Shown here in pieces: positions 53,618 to 64,000 of a stretch of DNA of 64,000 bases. This DNA comes from CAWGMT01 sp963823675. Its GTDB lineage: Bacteria; Planctomycetota; Planctomycetia; Isosphaerales; Isosphaeraceae. The number at the start of each line of letters is the position of its first letter. Within the stretch, counting starts at the first letter, position 1. The position numbers and the translations under genes are program-made. Under the pieces are notes generated by a model that was not told the origin of the DNA, did not search any database, and saw nothing but the letters and a program-made list of their open reading frames with translations. Location: assembly GCA_963823675.1 (NCBI GenBank), contig CAWGMT010000008.1, forward strand, positions 992,001 through 1,056,000, read 5' to 3'.

Positions 53618-54682
53618 ATGCAACGCTTCCTCACGGTCGTGCTCGGTCTATTGCTAGGTCTGAATTTGGCGGCCTCGAGCGCCAGCGCGCAGTGGAACTA
53701 CCCGATGGGCTATGGCGGCTACGGGATGAGCCAATGGGGGGCCGACCCCGGCGCCGGCTACATGGCGGGCCTGGGGGCGTACGCGCGGGGCCAGGGTGTC
53801 TATCAGCTCAACAAAGCCAAGGCCGACGCGATCAACGTCGACACGATGGTCAAGTGGAACAAGGCCCTGCGGGCGCGCCAGCAAGCCGTCCGCGAAGACC
53901 AGCGGAAAGAGGCGCTCAAGCAGGAAGCCGAGCGCGAAGCAAGGGCCGACCAGTTGAATCTGAGGGACGGGACGACCCTTAATGACCTGCTGTATCAGAT
54001 TCTCGACGCCGACCCGGCCGTAGCGAGCTCCGCGCGCGCGAAAGCCCCGCTCAGCTCGAGCGCGATCCGGGAAATTCCGTTCGAGTGGGACTCGGAGGCC
54101 GTTACGATCTGCATCGACCAGTTAACTGCAACGGCGGAAATGCCCGAACCGCTGGCGGACCCGAGGTTTTCCGACGAACGCAATGCCCTGCACTCGGCCG
54201 TCGCGCAGGCACTCGAGGAAGATGCCAAGGGGACCGTATCGCGGGCGACCGTCAAACGAATCAACGACGCGGTGGCGAGCTACCGCTCCAAGTTCCTGAA
54301 AACGACATCCGACTTCGTGCTCGGCTACCAGGATTCACTGGATTACTTCACCACACTGGCAAGCCTGAGCCGATTGCTCAACGACCCGAGCATGAAGGCG
54401 TTCCTCGCCAAGCTCGACGATGGCCAGGAGCGGACCGTGGGAGATCTGGTCGCTTTCATGAATTCGCATAATCTCCGCTTCGGAGCGGCGACATCCGAGC
54501 GCCAGATCGAACTCTACGCCCGGCTCGTGCCGGCCCTCAAGTCGATTCGCGACGAGGCCCTGACCGCGAACGTCACGCGTTCCTCTCCGGACCGGACCGG
54601 GGCAGGACTGAAATCGGCAGCGAAGCAGGCATTCAAACCGATGGGCTGGGACCAGCTCGAGGCGCATCTCAAGAGCCAGTAA
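53618..54682 (+). CDS. Secreted protein of unknown function
   Basis: The start is at ATG 53618 (MQRFLTVVLGLLLGLN), with a signal peptide ending ASSASA. A Gly/Tyr-rich segment (YPMGYGGYGMSQWG) is followed by a long charged helix of about 90 residues, likely a coiled coil (RQQAVREDQRKEALKQEAER). A mixed C-terminal domain comprises EIPFEWDSEAVTICIDQL, YRSKFLKTTSDFVLGYQD, FLAKLDDGQERTVGDLVAFM and an end reading MGWDQLEAHLKSQ. No known domain was recognised. The length and clean codon pattern support a real gene. Confidence 0.75.
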   Translation: MQRFLTVVLGLLLGLNLAASSASAQWNYPMGYGGYGMSQWGADPGAGYMAGLGAYARGQGVYQLNKAKADAINVDTMVKWNKALRARQQAVREDQRKEALKQEAEREARADQLNLRDGTTLNDLLYQILDADPAVASSARAKAPLSSSAIREIPFEWDSEAVTICIDQLTATAEMPEPLADPRFSDERNALHSAVAQALEEDAKGTVSRATVKRINDAVASYRSKFLKTTSDFVLGYQDSLDYFTTLASLSRLLNDPSMKAFLAKLDDGQERTVGDLVAFMNSHNLRFGAATSERQIELYARLVPALKSIRDEALTANVTRSSPDRTGAGLKSAAKQAFKPMGWDQLEAHLKSQ

Positions 54683-54754
54683 AGTGCCCGATCGAAGCGG
54701 GGTCTTGACGTAACGGTCCGCTTGGGAGCGCTTTGAGTCTCCGACCGGCGGTAA

Positions 54755-55255
54755 TCACGCGACAAAAGCCAGGAAATAGAACGTCCAGCCGCTCACGGCC
54801 GTCAACGCCATGTCGATGGCCGCAACCGTCCCCCAGCGGGAGTGGTAAGCACTGTGCTGGTTGGGACGGGGCGGGTTCGGGAACTGGTTGAGCGCCCGCA
54901 GTATGACCAGGAGCCAGAGGGCGAGGGTCGTCGTCGCGAAGAGCAGGTGGATCCAGAGCGCATAGATCACGAGGCCGCTCCCGGCGGCCGCGTCGTAGTA
55001 CGGCGAAAGGTCCGCACGCTCCCGCCAATTCTCGACGAACTGAATATCGATCTCGAAAAAGACCAGGAGGAACAACAATCCGCCTGCAAGACAGAGCTGG
55101 GTGATCTTGTGCCGGCGATACTTCTGCCGGTACTTCACCAAGAAGAGACTCGATCCGAGAGCGATCAGAACGAGCGCCATCGCGACAACGATCACGTCGA
55201 TCATGAAGGGACCGCGCCAGGGCAGGAAGCCAGTGATCGGATAACGAGGGTTCAT
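54755..55255 (-). CDS. DUF420 membrane protein (CtaM/YozB-like)
   Basis: The start is at ATG 55255 (MNPRYPITGFLPWRG), where family similarity begins. This 166-residue protein has four or five membrane helices: VIVVAMALVLIALGSSLFLV, LCLAGGLLFLLVFFEID, ALWIHLLFATTTLALWLLVI and a C-terminal WTFYFLAFV. Conserved His residues (RRHK, WIHLL, and NQHSAYHSRWG) match the DUF420 pattern. A Bacillus relative (CtaM) helps cytochrome caa3 oxidase maturation, so a role in oxidase assembly is possible. No oxidase subunit gene is in the window. Confidence 0.8.
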   Translation of the reverse strand: MNPRYPITGFLPWRGPFMIDVIVVAMALVLIALGSSLFLVKYRQKYRRHKITQLCLAGGLLFLLVFFEIDIQFVENWRERADLSPYYDAAAGSGLVIYALWIHLLFATTTLALWLLVILRALNQFPNPPRPNQHSAYHSRWGTVAAIDMALTAVSGWTFYFLAFVA

Positions 55256-55504
55256 CGCCATAGTTGCGAGCTCGCTGCAGTGGTCATGCAAACCAGGTTC
55301 ACGTGATCAGGCAATCTGATCTGGGCTTGCCGAAGTTGTTTCAAACTAGCAAATGACTGCCCCTACGAACAGTTCTCCGTCGTTCGCGCTGTCCACCAAC
55401 GCATTTTCGGATAGACTGAAATGCACGGGCGGGCTTGCCGCGTCGTGGCTCGCGTGAGCCTGCGCGTGGATCACGGGCCCTTTCGTCTTCGCGGGCGCTT
55501 AATC

Positions 55505-55805
55505 ATGTCATCGGGAACGGAACTCTGGGCAACGCTCGGCGATCTCTACGACGAGAAACGGAAAACCGAGTTGGTTGGAGGAAGGATCGTTCCTCTCATG
55601 CCAACCGGTGCAAGCCGAACCGGATCGCGGGGCGGATCTTCAAGAGCCTCGACGATCTTGGGACGTCGACCCCATCGCGGAGTGCGTGAACGTGTATTGC
55701 GCTAGTGCGCCCGAGCGGCCCGTCACGTTCGGCCGCGGTCAAACCGCCGACGCCGAGCCGGCAGTCCCCGGTTGGCGCATGCCCGTGAACCGGGTCTTTT
55801 CGTGA
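55505..55805 (+). pseudogene. Uma2-family (DUF820) remnant with internal deletion
   Basis: From ATG 55505 it reads ELWATLGDLYDEKRKTELV and GGRIVPLMPTG, the usual Uma2 N-terminus. Then a frame change near 55606 leads to PNRIAGRIFKSLDD. From about 55690 a further frame gives VYCASAPERPVTFGRG and VPGWRMPVNRVFS, which resembles the Uma2 C-terminus. The nuclease-fold core of about 100 residues between them is missing. Uma2 genes are found in many copies in planctomycetes and often decay. Confidence 0.6.
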
Positions 55806-56138
55806 GTCTGTTTGGCCCCGGCTGTCCTCCCAAGCAGCGCCGCCGCCAGGCGGCCGCAGCATGAAACCGCGAGAGTCCGGTGATTCGGCAAAAGGACCTG
55901 CGGATCGTCGTGCGACCAAGATTGGCAATACCGTGACCGTAACTCGGGCATTGATCGCATGAGTTTCGAGGACGCTTGGCGCCGGTGTCACGAGGAATCC
56001 GTGGCGATGGTAATCCTGAACCGAAGGCTTCGCGAGGACCAGCTCTTCAATCCACTGCTCGGTGAGGTGCCAGGCCAAGTCTAACAAAATGGGACGAGAC
56101 CAATCCCAAGGCAGGAGAAAGATCAGCCAGTGCCTCTG
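55806..56138. other. Stretch between the Uma2 remnant and sulfatase gene
   Basis: About 330 bases. The minus strand has a fairly long open frame (starting MLDLAWHLTEQWIEEL), but it lacks a ribosome binding site and any recognised motif, so it is not called. Confidence 0.4.
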
Positions 56139-57917
<1,779 letters not shown>

Positions 57918-58115
57918 TGGGGCTCCTCGCTGTTTTCATGGTTTGCCCGGCCGGCCGCCGCACTGCCGCATACGTGAACTTAAACGCCATGCGACCGTCG
58001 CAACCAAGAAGGCTCGAGTATCGTTTCGTTCCGGGGACGATAAGTGTATCCTGACGACGACGACGTGGCACAGTGCACCGGCTCCTTGCACCGCGCCGGG
58101 CGGCCCGGCCCGGCC

Positions 58116-59278
58116 TTACAGCTCCCGCAGCGCCGAGATTACGTCGAGCCGGACGGCCCGGATTGCGGGAAACATGCCGCCGAAGACGCCCATGGCCAGA
58201 GTCATCGCCAGAGCGACACCCATGACCATTGAGCCGAAGCGAAACGAAAACGTGATCGAGGCAAAGCTGTTGAAATCGCTGGTCTCGTAAGTCAAGGCGT
58301 TCAGGGGAATCGTCGCCAGCAGACCGAGCGCGCCGCCCAGTGCGCACAGGATCAGCGACTCGCCCAGGAAGCTGATCAGAATGTGAATCTGCGAGAAACC
58401 GAGGGCGCGCATCGTGCCGATCTCGCGCGTTTGCGCGCTGACCGCGGCGAACATGGTGTTGGCAGCGGCGAACATGGCGCCGAAAGTCAAGAGGACGGCG
58501 ATGAGCGTCGCCGCTGTTTTGAGGAAGATGCCCGAGCGGCTCTGGTTCTGGAAGTAGACGGGCTCGGGGATCGCCGCCAGTTTGAACTGAGTGGCGTCGT
58601 CGATCGTCTTCTTGATCCTGTCGTAGTCCTGCTGGCTGGCCGCGCGAAGCTGCACGCAGGAGACCGAGCCGTCGCGTCCGGTATTCTTCTCGACGTCCTT
58701 GAGATCGGCCCAGATTTCGCTCTCAGCCGAACTGCCGCCCGCGGTGAAGAGGCCCACGACGCGGTAGATCTCCTTGTCGCCAAAGCTCATTACTCCGCCG
58801 ATCTGGGCCCGTTTGAACCGCCTCGACATCGTGGTGCTGACGATGCATTCGCCCTTTCCCTCGTCAACGTCCTTCCCCTCCACGATCTTGAAAGCGGGCC
58901 GCAGCTGCGCGACGCGCGCTGCACGCCGCGGACGATGATGTTGGTGCGAGTTCCGTTCTCGCGCTCCGCGATCGGGATGTTCAGCAGCTCCTTGGCAGCC
59001 AGCGGATGGCCCTGGTCGTCGCGCGCGATGCCGGGCAGGTTGAGAATCTCGTCGGCCTTGTTCGACTCGAAGCCTCCCGTGGTCTCGTTGGTCGAGCCCT
59101 TGCGGAGCACGATCAGATCGAGCGGCTCGCCCGAGATGGTCAAACTGTGCTCGAGCCCTTCGACCAGGCCGAAGATGAGGCACGACGACCAGACGACAAG
59201 ACCGGTGGCCAGGACGGTCATCACGGTCGTCTTCCAGCGGACCTTGAGGTTCCGCAGGTTGTATTTGAGCGGAATCAT
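58116..59278 (-). CDS. ABC transporter permease, FtsX/MacB type (frameshifted near 58918)
   Basis: The start is at ATG 59278 (MIPLKYNLRNLKVRWKTT). The first helix (VMTVLATGLVVWSSCLIFGL) is followed by a MacB-like periplasmic domain. The frame breaks after TNIIVRGVQRA; one frame over it resumes VAQLRPAFKIVEGKDVD, then TTMSRRFKRAQIGG. The last three helices (AATLIAVLLTFGAMFAAANT, ILISFLGESLILCALGGALG and the end MVMGVALAMTLAMGVFGGM) include the FtsX signature TREIGTMRALGFS. A one-base loss in the GCGCGCGTCGCGC run at about 58918 is the likely cause. It lies 6 bases downstream of the second permease gene and is the last gene of the export operon. Confidence 0.8.
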
Positions 59279-59284
59279 GGCGAT

Positions 59285-60481
59285 TCAGACGACCCTCCTG
59301 AGGCCGTCGACGACGGCAAGGTTGGCCGCGCGCAGGGCTGGATAGAGCCCGCTGGCCAACCCGATCACGAGCGAAACGGCCAATCCCTGGAGGGCGACAC
59401 TCCAGGGAACGAAGAAGAACGGCAGAAATCCCGCGGTGTACGGCGCGATATCGAACCATTCGAAGAAAGCCTTGCTTCCCAGAGCGCCGATCAAGCCGCC
59501 CAGGCCGGCGACCAGCATGGCCTCGGTCAGTACCATCGCCAAGATCAACGTCCGGCCGAACCCGATCGCCTTGAGGATAGCCACTTCACTGGTTCGTTCC
59601 CGCATCGACATCGCCATGGAGTTTCCCGCGACGCAGAACAGTGAGAACACGACGGCGATCCCGATTCTCCAGATCATGCCCTTCAAGTCGCCGAGCATCT
59701 CCTCAAACATCTTCCCGAACGCCTCCTCGGTCTGGGTGCGGGTCGGATAATCGCTGTTGCGGTACAATTCGTCGATTCTCTTGCACAAGCCCGCCATGTC
59801 ATCGGCCGACTTGCACTTCGTGAAGATCATGCCCGCGTTGCCCGATATCCGCGTCGGCGCAGCCCCTGCACCAGGAGCGCGCTGCGATGCGAACCGCTTC
59901 ATCCCCTCGTCGAGGTATTCCCAGTTGAACAGGCACATGCGCAGGTCCCGGTTGCTTGGGCCGTCGTAGATTCCCGTGATTTTGAGGTTGAGGTCGATCG
60001 GATAAGCATCGCCCTTGAGCGGCAGGTAGTCGCCGACCTTGAGCTTCTTGTCGGCGGCGAGCTTGCGGCCGATGACGCAGCTATCCTTGGTTTCCTTGAA
60101 TGCCTTGAGCTCGTCAGCAGGAATCGTGAACTCATCGAGGATGTCGAAGACGGTCGCGGGATCGACGCCGAATTGCGCGAACGGCAAGATTTCGTCCTGG
60201 TACTTGCCGCCATACCAACTGAACTGCGTCGCCGCCTTGACGCCGTCGAGGTGCCCGATGTCGCTGACGCACTTGATCGGCAGGAACCCCGCAAAGCCGT
60301 TGGCGTTGAGGGTGGCGATGCGGTTGTAGATCCGCGTCGACGAGCTCACCTCGTCGCTGATCGCGAAGAACGACACCAGAATCATCATGAGCAACAGACA
60401 GATGGCGGTCGACGCCACGGTCAACAGGGACCGCACCGGATTGCGGCGGGCGTTGCGCAGGATGTAGGTGAGATACTTCAT
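59285..60481 (-). CDS. ABC transporter permease, FtsX/MacB type
   Basis: This 398-residue protein has four membrane helices, one N-terminal (LLTVASTAICLLLMMILVSF) and three C-terminal. They enclose a periplasmic domain of about 220 residues (IKCVSDIGHLDGVKAATQFS, LPLKGDAYPIDLNLKITGIY). The FtsX signature RTSEVAILKAIGFGRTLI is present. Its start overlaps the ATPase gene by 4 bases. With the other permease, ATPase and adaptor it should form a MacB- or LolCDE-like exporter that moves a substrate across or out of the inner membrane. Confidence 0.88.
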   Translation of the reverse strand: MKYLTYILRNARRNPVRSLLTVASTAICLLLMMILVSFFAISDEVSSSTRIYNRIATLNANGFAGFLPIKCVSDIGHLDGVKAATQFSWYGGKYQDEILPFAQFGVDPATVFDILDEFTIPADELKAFKETKDSCVIGRKLAADKKLKVGDYLPLKGDAYPIDLNLKITGIYDGPSNRDLRMCLFNWEYLDEGMKRFASQRAPGAGAAPTRISGNAGMIFTKCKSADDMAGLCKRIDELYRNSDYPTRTQTEEAFGKMFEEMLGDLKGMIWRIGIAVVFSLFCVAGNSMAMSMRERTSEVAILKAIGFGRTLILAMVLTEAMLVAGLGGLIGALGSKAFFEWFDIAPYTAGFLPFFFVPWSVALQGLAVSLVIGLASGLYPALRAANLAVVDGLRRVV

Positions 60482-61200
60482 GACGCGGCCGGTATGCGGG
60501 CATCGAGGGCGATGTCGCCAACGAGCCGGCCCTTGTCGAGGTGGAGCACCCGGCTGGCCCGCTGGGCGGCGAGTGGGTCGTGGGTGACCATGATGATCGT
60601 CTTGTGGAATTCGCGGTTCAACTGCTCGAGAAGATCCAGGATCTCGCTTGCCGTGCTGCGGTCCAGGTCTCCGGTGGGCTCGTCGGCCACGAGCAGATAG
60701 GGGTCGGTCACAATCGCCCGCGCGATCGACACGCGCTGTTCCTGACCGCCGGAGAGCTGGCGGGGAAAGTGGTGCTCGCGACCCTCGAGCCCGACGACCC
60801 GCAAGGCCGTCATCACGTTGGCTCGCCGCTTGCGTCGCGACAGTCTGGTCAAGAGGAGCGGCAGCTCGACGTTTTCGAACGCCGTCAGCACCGGAATCAG
60901 GTTGTAGGTCTGGAAGATGAAGCCGACGTTGTTGGCCCGCCAGCGGGTGATCTCCCCCTCGCTCAGCCAGCTCAAATCCTGGCCGTGCACGAGCACCCTG
61001 CCGCTCGTGGCGCGGTCAAGCCCCGCGATCAGGTTCAAGAGCGTCGTCTTGCCCGACCCCGACGGGCCCATCAAGGCCAGGAACTCGCCTTCCTCAACCT
61101 TCAGATCAAGGGCAACGAGCACGGGAATGCGGAACTGGTCGCGGCGATACTCCTTGTCCACTCCCTCCAGAACGATCGAGCTCGTCTCGGACATGCGCAA
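60478..61200 (-). CDS. ABC transporter ATPase, LolD/MacB family
   Basis: This 240-residue protein is standard for the family: Walker A GPSGSGKTT, Q loop FIFQTYNLIPVLTAFENVEL, signature LSGGQEQR, Walker B LLVADEPTGDLD, and H loop IMVTHDP. The start is ATG 61200 or 61194 (MSETSSIVLEG). It powers the two FtsX-type permeases encoded immediately downstream. Confidence 0.93.
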   Translation of the reverse strand: MRMSETSSIVLEGVDKEYRRDQFRIPVLVALDLKVEEGEFLALMGPSGSGKTTLLNLIAGLDRATSGRVLVHGQDLSWLSEGEITRWRANNVGFIFQTYNLIPVLTAFENVELPLLLTRLSRRKRRANVMTALRVVGLEGREHHFPRQLSGGQEQRVSIARAIVTDPYLLVADEPTGDLDRSTASEILDLLEQLNREFHKTIIMVTHDPLAAQRASRVLHLDKGRLVGDIALDARIPAAS

Positions 61201-61230
61201 TGCACCTTTCCCAAATGCGGCGAGCCACGG

Positions 61231-62517
61231 TCAATCGGCTCTTCTCACGGTTTCGTTCTCGCGGAGCCCCCGGGATGGGTTGATCACCACCGACTCGCCG
61301 GGGTCGAGACCGGACTCCACCCGCGCCAGGGCATCGGTGGTGGTCGCCACTTCCACCCGCCGCTTGTGGATCACATCCGCATTGCCGACGACCCAGACAT
61401 GGTCGTGTCCATTCTCCTGGAAGACGGCCGATTTGGGCATGAATACGTACGACTGGCTCACCTCTCTGCGGTTGGCGGTCTTATCCGGCAGAAAATGGAC
61501 GGTGGCGGCGAGCTCGGGAAAGAGCTTGTCGTCGGGGTCGAGAATCTCGACCTTGACCTTGACCGTGCCGCGCGATCGGTCACCCATCGGAATGACCTGA
61601 CGCAGCCGGCCGCGGTATCGCCTCGAGGGAACAGCACTGACGGATACCTCGGCGGGCTGTCCCAATTTCACCCGTGACATCAGGTTCTCCGCGACATCGG
61701 TCTCGACGTCCATCTTGTCAAGGTTGGCGATCGTGACCGCCGCGGCGCGGCCCAGCGAGGAGCTCATCGCCATCGGGTTGATGACCTCCCCTTCCTCACC
61801 CTGCTTCTCGACGACGGTGCCGTCAAAGGGGGCGTACAGGAACATCGTCGCGATCGTCGCCTGAATTTCTTTGGCGTTGGCCCGCATCAGCTTGACGCCG
61901 GCTTCGAGCGCGGCAACCCGTGCCACGGCCTTCTTCTCCCCGGCCTGCGCCTTCTCAGCGTCTTCGGGAGCGACGTTCCGCTGCACGAGCAACCGGCTCG
62001 CTCGGCGGTTTTCCCGCTCTTTCTCCCATAAGTCTGCCCGGGCTTCCTCCAGCTCGGCCTGGGTGCGCAGCAACTGGGCCTCTCGCGAAGCGAGCATGGC
62101 CTTCAAGTCGTTGTGCTCGATGATAGCCAGCGTGTCGCCCTTCTTAACCTTCATCCCTTCTTCGACATACATCCGCTCGAGCCGGCCGGCAAGCTTTGTC
62201 CCGATCATCGCCTGGTAGCGCGATTTCAGATACCCCTTGGCACTGAGTAGCTTCTCCGCCTCGCCGACCGTCATCCGCTGCACCAACCCCAACGTCACCG
62301 CGGGACGAGACCGAAGCTCATCGTATCGCCTGTAAGCCAGCATGCCCGCGCCGGCCAGAATTCCCAGCGGAATCAGCCAGAGCGACCACGAAAGCAGCCG
62401 CAATCCTCCCCCACCGCGCCGACCAGGAGGCCGTTTCTCGCCGGTCCGTTCATATGCCAACGGATCGGGGCGCTCGATCCTCAGCGAGGCGAGCTCGTCT
62501 CGTAGCGTGGTCCCCAT
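61231..62517 (-). CDS. Membrane fusion protein (efflux periplasmic adaptor)
   Basis: This 428-residue protein has a cytoplasmic N-terminus of about 45 residues, a membrane anchor (SLWLIPLGILAGAGMLAY) and a lipoyl/biotinyl half (VEEGMKVKKGDTLAIIEH). A long coiled-coil hairpin (LLRTQAELEEARADLWEKER) and the second lipoyl half (LYAPFDGTVVEKQGEEGEVI) follow, then a beta-barrel (VSAVPSRRYRGRLRQVIP) and a C-terminal domain. This is the HlyD/MacA layout. It heads the four-gene operon, and the ATPase starts 30 bases later. No outer membrane TolC-like gene is in the window. Confidence 0.9.
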   Translation of the reverse strand: MGTTLRDELASLRIERPDPLAYERTGEKRPPGRRGGGGLRLLSWSLWLIPLGILAGAGMLAYRRYDELRSRPAVTLGLVQRMTVGEAEKLLSAKGYLKSRYQAMIGTKLAGRLERMYVEEGMKVKKGDTLAIIEHNDLKAMLASREAQLLRTQAELEEARADLWEKERENRRASRLLVQRNVAPEDAEKAQAGEKKAVARVAALEAGVKLMRANAKEIQATIATMFLYAPFDGTVVEKQGEEGEVINPMAMSSSLGRAAAVTIANLDKMDVETDVAENLMSRVKLGQPAEVSVSAVPSRRYRGRLRQVIPMGDRSRGTVKVKVEILDPDDKLFPELAATVHFLPDKTANRREVSQSYVFMPKSAVFQENGHDHVWVVGNADVIHKRRVEVATTTDALARVESGLDPGESVVINPSRGLRENETVRRAD

Positions 62518-62777
62518 GAATCATCTCGCGACCTGCGTGGCCCAGGTCTCTCCAATTATTGACTGAGATCGCGGCAATCGAAGATCAGGGCGGGGGTCAT
62601 GCACTGACAAACTATAACGGACGCGCCGGTTGTCCGTCGAGAGCGATCGACGTGCGGTAAAGCTCCGGAACGGTCGGGAATCGAGCGAATCCGGAGACAC
62701 TGCTCGGGATGGGGCCAGCCGTCATGGCTCCTGGGCATCCAACCGCGGGGGGGGCGCCACGCCGAGGCAGCGTTCAT

Positions 62778-63767
62778 TCATGGCGCATCTGATGAATGCG
62801 TTCCTGGCTCTATCCCGCCAGGCGGTGGATCGACCTTGAGCGTGAAGATCCGGCTCCGCTCGTTGAGCGCCTGAAACTTGCCGTGGTGGACCGAGACCTT
62901 ACCGGCGTGCTTGACGCGGACTTGCCAGTGAGTGGGCTTGGCGAACCCGCCGAAGCCCCCCCAGTAAACGACAAACCATTTGTAAGTTCCGGGCGGCCCG
63001 GGTCCCTTGACCTTCTCGGTGCCCGGGCCTTTCGACTCGACCAGCCAGTAGACGTTCTCCGGGCCATATCCCTTGGTGTTGTCGACGTCGAGCTCGCCCC
63101 CTTGCGTTCCCTTGGGCTCTTCCCAGTAGATCTCCTTGCCGCCCGGCTCGATGACGTGAAGGTCAAGGTCGACGCCGTCGCTGTTCCAGATCAAGGTGAA
63201 CTGAGGGTCGCCGACCTTGACGGACACACCGCGGATCAACTCACCTCCTTCACCGAATCGGGCCAGCCCGAAGCCATCGCCGTCCCCTGCGCCGGGGTTG
63301 GTGTTGAGCTGGCCGCCGCCCCCGCTGGGCTTGGTCGTTGCTCGAAAGCGCAGCTCGGGCTCGAGTGCAGTCAGCTCGAGCTGGGAGAGGGCCGGCGACT
63401 CCAGGCCGGTCTCCGCTTCAGCGAGTGGAGCGGTCGGCATGGGCAAGGGCGTATTGAGGCCGCCGGTCAGCATCTCTCCCTCAGGGACGCCATGCAACGA
63501 GCCGGCCAGCCGCGAGTCGAAAACCACCGGGCCCCGCGTCACCGGCACAAAGTACCAGCAGGCCAGGATAGTCAGGAAGGCCACGTGCAGAGCCAGGGAG
63601 CCCGCCCAGCCGTTACGCGCCTCCGGCGTCCACCATTTCCACTCGAACACCGGGCTCGATGGGCTCAGAGGAAGCGCGGCCGACTGCCCCACCGGCGGCT
63701 TGGCTATCGGCACCTGCGTGGCGGAAGCTCCACTCGACACGCGCACTTGGGATGAGCGGCCCGACAT
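62778..63767 (-). CDS. Membrane-anchored DUF2135 (YfaP-like) protein
   Basis: The start is set at ATG 63767 (MSGRSSQVRVSSG), behind a GAGG site; ATG 63815 is an alternative. A Pro/Ser-rich cytoplasmic part precedes one membrane helix (SLALHVAFLTILACWYFVP). A linker of about 100 residues follows, then a DUF2135-type beta-sandwich: LIWNSDGVDLDLHVIEPGG, EIYWEEPKGTQGGELDVD, PENVYWLVESKGPGTEKV, and KWFVVYWGGFGG. The VDLDLHV acid cluster is typical of this domain and may bind calcium. The function is unknown. Confidence 0.75.
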   Translation of the reverse strand: MSGRSSQVRVSSGASATQVPIAKPPVGQSAALPLSPSSPVFEWKWWTPEARNGWAGSLALHVAFLTILACWYFVPVTRGPVVFDSRLAGSLHGVPEGEMLTGGLNTPLPMPTAPLAEAETGLESPALSQLELTALEPELRFRATTKPSGGGGQLNTNPGAGDGDGFGLARFGEGGELIRGVSVKVGDPQFTLIWNSDGVDLDLHVIEPGGKEIYWEEPKGTQGGELDVDNTKGYGPENVYWLVESKGPGTEKVKGPGPPGTYKWFVVYWGGFGGFAKPTHWQVRVKHAGKVSVHHGKFQALNERSRIFTLKVDPPPGGIEPGTHSSDAP

Positions 63768-64000
63768 CGTGAACCTCGACGCTTCGCTACGCTCGCCGCC
63801 GAAACCCGCAGCCATCTGTTCTCACACGGGGCCCTTGCCGAGCTCAACTGGAAGAACGTATTCCGTCAGAGTACGAGATTAACACGGGCGACCAGCCGCG
63901 AGGAAGCGGAAATCACCTTCCCGGTCGTGCTTCGGCAACCCGCCTGTTCTCCGGCGAGATTGATCGACATCGCGGCCGACCCAGGCAAAGTGGTCGGGGG

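Noticed and set aside
55600..56087. Minus-strand frame beginning MLDLAWHLTEQWIEEL near the sulfatase
   Set aside because: It has no ribosome binding site or known motif and overlaps the Uma2 remnant; it is most likely chance openness.

Overview
The window is high-GC DNA that looks like a planctomycete, probably Isosphaeraceae-like. The reasons are a PVC-type haem-binding (CxxCH) protein with HEAT repeats, a DUF4159 protein with a prenyltransferase-like toroid, a surface subtilase carrying the planctomycete-style N-terminal LESRCLLAP motif, a serine/threonine kinase with a TM/TPR tail, exported TIM-barrel sugar isomerase-like proteins, a sulfatase, and an ECF sigma factor with an extra C-terminal domain. 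WaaA (Kdo transferase) indicates a Gram-negative-type envelope. No rRNA, tRNA, CRISPR or transposase was recognised.

Layout. 1-2 kb: tandem TPR-glycosyltransferase genes on the minus strand, fused in frame. 2.1-5.2 kb: a broken TIM-barrel gene and the DUF4159 protein. 5.3-9.1 kb: a large PVC cytochrome-like protein. 9.2-11.2 kb: a type I phosphodiesterase divergent from a DUF309 gene. 11.3-17.4 kb: ccsA-like, resB-like and an ECF sigma factor whose C-terminus is a membrane helix followed by a c-type haem site. 17.6-20.3 kb: a Tat-exported TIM-barrel protein and a third TPR-glycosyltransferase. 20.3-24.9 kb: the giant subtilase. 25.4-31.4 kb: DUF3467, waaA and an oversized secA. 31.8-41.1 kb: an array of four Gly-Met-rich secreted proteins (called GM1-GM4 here) interleaved with three small secreted proteins (s1-s3). 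Each small gene has its own promoter, leader hairpin and upstream terminator. 41.2-44.3 kb: the serine/threonine kinase. 44.4-48.1 kb: a broken TPR gene, a zinc metallopeptidase, a triple helix-hairpin-helix exported protein and a broken hypothetical gene. 48.3-51.6 kb: a three-gene overlapping two-component/GGDEF operon. 51.6-55.3 kb: secreted and membrane proteins of unknown role. 55.5-57.9 kb: an Uma2 remnant and a sulfatase. 58.1-62.5 kb: a four-gene ABC export operon (adaptor, ATPase, two FtsX permeases). 62.7-63.8 kb: a membrane-anchored DUF2135 protein.

The two most interesting systems are (i) the GM/s array, whose three small-gene leaders keep exactly spaced promoters and a 9-bp hairpin with a compensatory base-pair change, and (ii) the sigma factor-TM-haem fusion beside the cytochrome c maturation genes that could load its haem.

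At least ten otherwise normal genes carry one-base frameshifts, mostly in pure G/C runs, plus one amber codon. Many are probably sequence errors, so the 'pseudogene' calls here are provisional.
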